DNA of 64,000 nucleotides. Origin: Spirochaetota bacterium. GTDB taxonomy: Bacteria; Spirochaetota; UBA4802; JAKQUI01. Position numbers and translations under genes: made by a program. The stretch covers positions 372,001 to 436,000 of the forward strand of contig JAKQUI010000048.1 of the NCBI GenBank assembly GCA_029562645.1, in the 5' to 3' direction. A model generated the notes under the pieces. The model did not search any database. It had not been told where the DNA came from and worked only from the letters and a program-made list of their open reading frames with translations. Shown one piece after another: positions 62,164 through 64,000 of this stretch (positions within the stretch are counted from its first letter, which is position 1; each line of letters begins with the position of its first letter).

Positions 62164-63222
62164 ATGAAAAAAGCGGGAATCGCACTTTCCGTACTGCTGC
62201 TGGCACTCTGCTTCGTCCTCTTCCTGTCGTTCGATAAAATCGGTTCGATCTGGAGCCAAAACGTCAAAAAACAATCATCGGCGCGCGCTCGCGAAGCTGC
62301 AAAGGTCGCACCGGCCGTTCCCGGGTTCCCCAGCTTCTACAAGGGAATCTATTTAACCAGCAACTCGGGCAAGGACTTCAAAAAACTGCAAAAATACGTT
62401 TCCATGGCCCAGGAAGGGCGCCTGAACACCCTGGTAATCGACGTGCAGGACTCCCGAATAAAGGAAAGCGCCATCCCCAAGCAGAACATCGATTACTGCA
62501 TCGAAAAGGGTTTTCACACGGTTGCCCGCGTGGTGGTGTTTCCCGACGGCCTCAAAAAGTATCCGGTCGATCCGCAGTATATCGCGAACAAGCTGGCCGT
62601 CGCGGAGAACGCCTGCAAGCTGGGATTCCGGGAGATCCAGTTCGATTACATCCGGTTTAACGACCACGGTATCTTGAAAAAGATCCCGCTCAAGGAAAAA
62701 TACGCATTCATCGAGAACTTCCTACGGAAGGCGCGCGCGCACCTCAAGCCCTACAATGTCCGCATCGCCGCCGACGTCTTTGGCCGCATCCCGCTCAACA
62801 AGCACGATCCCATCGGGCAGCGCATGGAGGGGCTCGATGAGGTCGCCGACGTCATCTGCCCGATGGCCTATCCCTCGCACTACACCTGGAGCAAAAAGCT
62901 CATGTCCGACCCGTACACCACGGTGTTCATCACATCGAAAAAGGCGAAGGAGCGGGTCACCAGGGCCCACATCGTCACGTATATCCAGGCATTCAAGATG
63001 AAGGTGAAACGGGCGAACATGCCGTACGAGAAATACATCCACGAGCAGATCCGGGCCGTGCACGACGCCGGCGCGAGCGGCTTCATCCTCTGGAACGCCT
63101 CGCAGGACTACAGCATTCCCTGCAGGGTCTCCCGGAACTATTACACCAAAGGCTCCTCGGAGATCGTTTCCAATGACGGCCCCGTGAGCGTCGATGAGGG
63201 CGCGTCGAAGACCACCCTCTAA
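62164..63222 (+). CDS. DUF4015 putative glycoside hydrolase, exported
   Basis: A 352-residue secreted or anchored protein. Residues about 5-22 form the hydrophobic signal (IALSVLLLALCFVLFLSF). The rest is a TIM-barrel-like DUF4015 domain with GIYLTSNSGKDFKKLQKYV, NTLVIDVQDS, FREIQFDYIRFND, YNVRIAADVFGR and VICPMAYPSHYTW, and the ending GFILWNAS. The domain is related to glycoside hydrolases; the Asp residues in IDVQD and FDYIRF are likely active-site positions, but the substrate is unknown. GGGGAT lies 6-7 bases before the ATG at 62164, so the longer upstream frame is not used. It ends at a bidirectional terminator. Confidence 0.88.
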   Translation: MKKAGIALSVLLLALCFVLFLSFDKIGSIWSQNVKKQSSARAREAAKVAPAVPGFPSFYKGIYLTSNSGKDFKKLQKYVSMAQEGRLNTLVIDVQDSRIKESAIPKQNIDYCIEKGFHTVARVVVFPDGLKKYPVDPQYIANKLAVAENACKLGFREIQFDYIRFNDHGILKKIPLKEKYAFIENFLRKARAHLKPYNVRIAADVFGRIPLNKHDPIGQRMEGLDEVADVICPMAYPSHYTWSKKLMSDPYTTVFITSKKAKERVTRAHIVTYIQAFKMKVKRANMPYEKYIHEQIRAVHDAGASGFILWNASQDYSIPCRVSRNYYTKGSSEIVSNDGPVSVDEGASKTTL

Positions 63223-63253
63223 CGGCGTCGATCGACGCGACACCATCGCGCAC

Positions 63254-63281
63254 AAAGGCGGACCCCACCGGGTCCGCCTTT
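63254..63281. terminator. Bidirectional terminator between convergent genes
   Basis: AAAGGCGGACCC and GGGTCCGCCTTT form a perfect 12-bp stem around the loop CACC. The A/T ends give a short T-run on both strands. It lies 31 bases after the DUF4015 stop and 28 bases after the stop of the opposing lipoprotein gene. Confidence 0.85.
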
Positions 63282-63309
63282 ATCGTCCCACCACAATGCG
63301 CGTCGTCCG

Positions 63310-63786
63310 CTACTCGCTCCGGCCCGCGGTAACGACCGCGCGCCTGGTTTCATGATCCACAACGAACCGGACGATGATCCGATCATTACCGGCGGTAACA
63401 TACAGAAAATTCGGCTTCGGCTGCTCGATGTTGTTCAGCTTCTCGTATCGTCCCTTCCGTTCATCGAGCACCCACTTTTCAATGCTCACCAGGTGCCGGT
63501 TGCGGTCAACGACCGTGCGGAATTCCTTGCGCTGAGACTCCAGGCCGATCCCCGTCCGTCCCGCCTCGACCTTGTTGACAAATACGCGGTAGTAGCACCG
63601 CCGGTCGCGCGCGGGATCGGCGATGCCCTCGTCGTGAACGAGGACGACGAGGTCGCTGTCGCTGCGCACGGGCGTGGTGTGCTTTCGGTCCACGGCGCCA
63701 TCGCCCCGCCGCGCTGCGCACGAGCCACAGCATGCCATGGCGACGACGATCAGCAGGAGCGCCGCACAACGTCGCATCGGCATCAT
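63310..63786 (-). CDS. Lipoprotein of unknown function
   Basis: A 158-residue protein with a lipoprotein signal (CAALLLIVVAMACCGSC; lipidation near Cys20-23) and a mature part of about 130 residues rich in beta strands (CYYRVFVNKVEAGRTGIG, FLYVTAGNDRIIVRFVVDHE). No family is recognised. Its ATG overlaps the stop of the upstream gene by four bases (ATGA), so it is translationally coupled to that gene. It ends at the bidirectional terminator. Confidence 0.75.
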   Translation of the reverse strand: MMPMRRCAALLLIVVAMACCGSCAARRGDGAVDRKHTTPVRSDSDLVVLVHDEGIADPARDRRCYYRVFVNKVEAGRTGIGLESQRKEFRTVVDRNRHLVSIEKWVLDERKGRYEKLNNIEQPKPNFLYVTAGNDRIIVRFVVDHETRRAVVTAGRSE

Positions 63787-64000
63787 TCCGTTTCCACCTC
63801 AATCACATAGGGCTCGTCGAGATTTTCGATCGAGGTCTGCACCACGAGGTAGCCCCGATTGTCGACCATCTCGTCGAGCCGCACCGATTTTCCGCCGACG
63901 GCCGCAACCGTCTTGAGGATATAACCCATGGGGTCCGTCGCCGACACCTGGAGCTCGGACCCCTGCGCGGCCCGGATAACATATCGGCAGCGCACACGCC
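63783..64000 (-). CDS. C-terminal part of an unknown protein (5' end beyond window)
   Basis: The frame is open to the right edge. The visible part of about 70 residues contains GSELQVSATDPMGYILKTVA and ENLDEPYVIEVETE, with no recognised domain. A GTG at 63995 could be a start, but without upstream sequence the true N-terminus is probably outside. It is coupled to the lipoprotein gene by a four-base overlap, so the two probably act together. Confidence 0.55.
   Translation of the reverse strand, partial: RVRCRYVIRAAQGSELQVSATDPMGYILKTVAAVGGKSVRLDEMVDNRGYLVVQTSIENLDEPYVIEVETE

Overview
The window is GC-rich chromosomal DNA from a Gram-negative bacterium, densely packed with genes on both strands. 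LptD (38210-40711), several OmpA-, SPOR-, lipoprotein- and TPR-type envelope proteins, and the yqeY-dnaG-rpoD order (61742 down to 57703) fit a lipopolysaccharide-bearing lineage such as Leptospira-like Spirochaetota. There is no rRNA, tRNA or other decisive marker, so this placement is an inference. I see no CRISPR array, prophage, transposase, integrase or replication origin.

Layout. 1-5134 (minus): three exported envelope proteins (four-module fibronectin-like protein, TPR protein, PD40-OmpA protein cut by the left edge), with a clear terminator before the last. 5388-10222: TetR regulator, DUF4185 lipoprotein, glycerophosphodiester phosphodiesterase, PilZ protein, CorC-type CBS protein and recO. 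10271-10317 is a perfect 47-base palindrome lying over the ribosome binding site of purB; an alcohol-dehydrogenase-like gene is coupled to purB. 12579-18411: chemoreceptor, methylacyl-CoA racemase-like enzyme, DUF1648 and DUF362 proteins, a small conserved protein and a decayed Phd-type antitoxin with its promoter and operator. 18714-23771: miaB, a TPR-SPOR protein and mutS. 23789-29387 (minus): HD-GYP receptor, aminotransferase, Cys-rich lipoprotein, and the slipin/NfeD pair. 29487-32211: HEAT protein, small membrane protein and an acetyl-xylan-esterase fold that has lost its catalytic residues. 32221-41473 (minus): pcm, a TPR-NHL-VWA protein, uvrA with a coupled acidic zinc-ribbon protein, lptD and a membrane-anchored unknown. 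41593-43554 is an AT-richer islet with a lipoprotein, a hairpin and a secreted protein, next to an unknown gene with a good promoter.

43699-64000: smc (short, with no recognisable full hinge), pheS-pheT, a CYTH protein, a GerMN protein with a histone-H1-like tail, a cupin-like/aroE/folC chain joined by ATGA overlaps, an unknown protein, a gpsA gene fused to a degenerate PlsB-like acyltransferase, the rpoD-dnaG-yqeY operon with a good sigma-70 promoter, a DUF4015 glycosidase-like protein, a bidirectional terminator and two final minus-strand genes, the last cut by the right edge.

Functionally, housekeeping information genes (recO, mutS, uvrA, smc, dnaG, rpoD, pheST, miaB) alternate with envelope and signalling genes. 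The most unusual items are the GpsA fusion lacking the acyltransferase histidine, the dead esterase in an envelope-type operon, the short SMC, the acidic zinc-ribbon partner of uvrA, and the purB palindrome.
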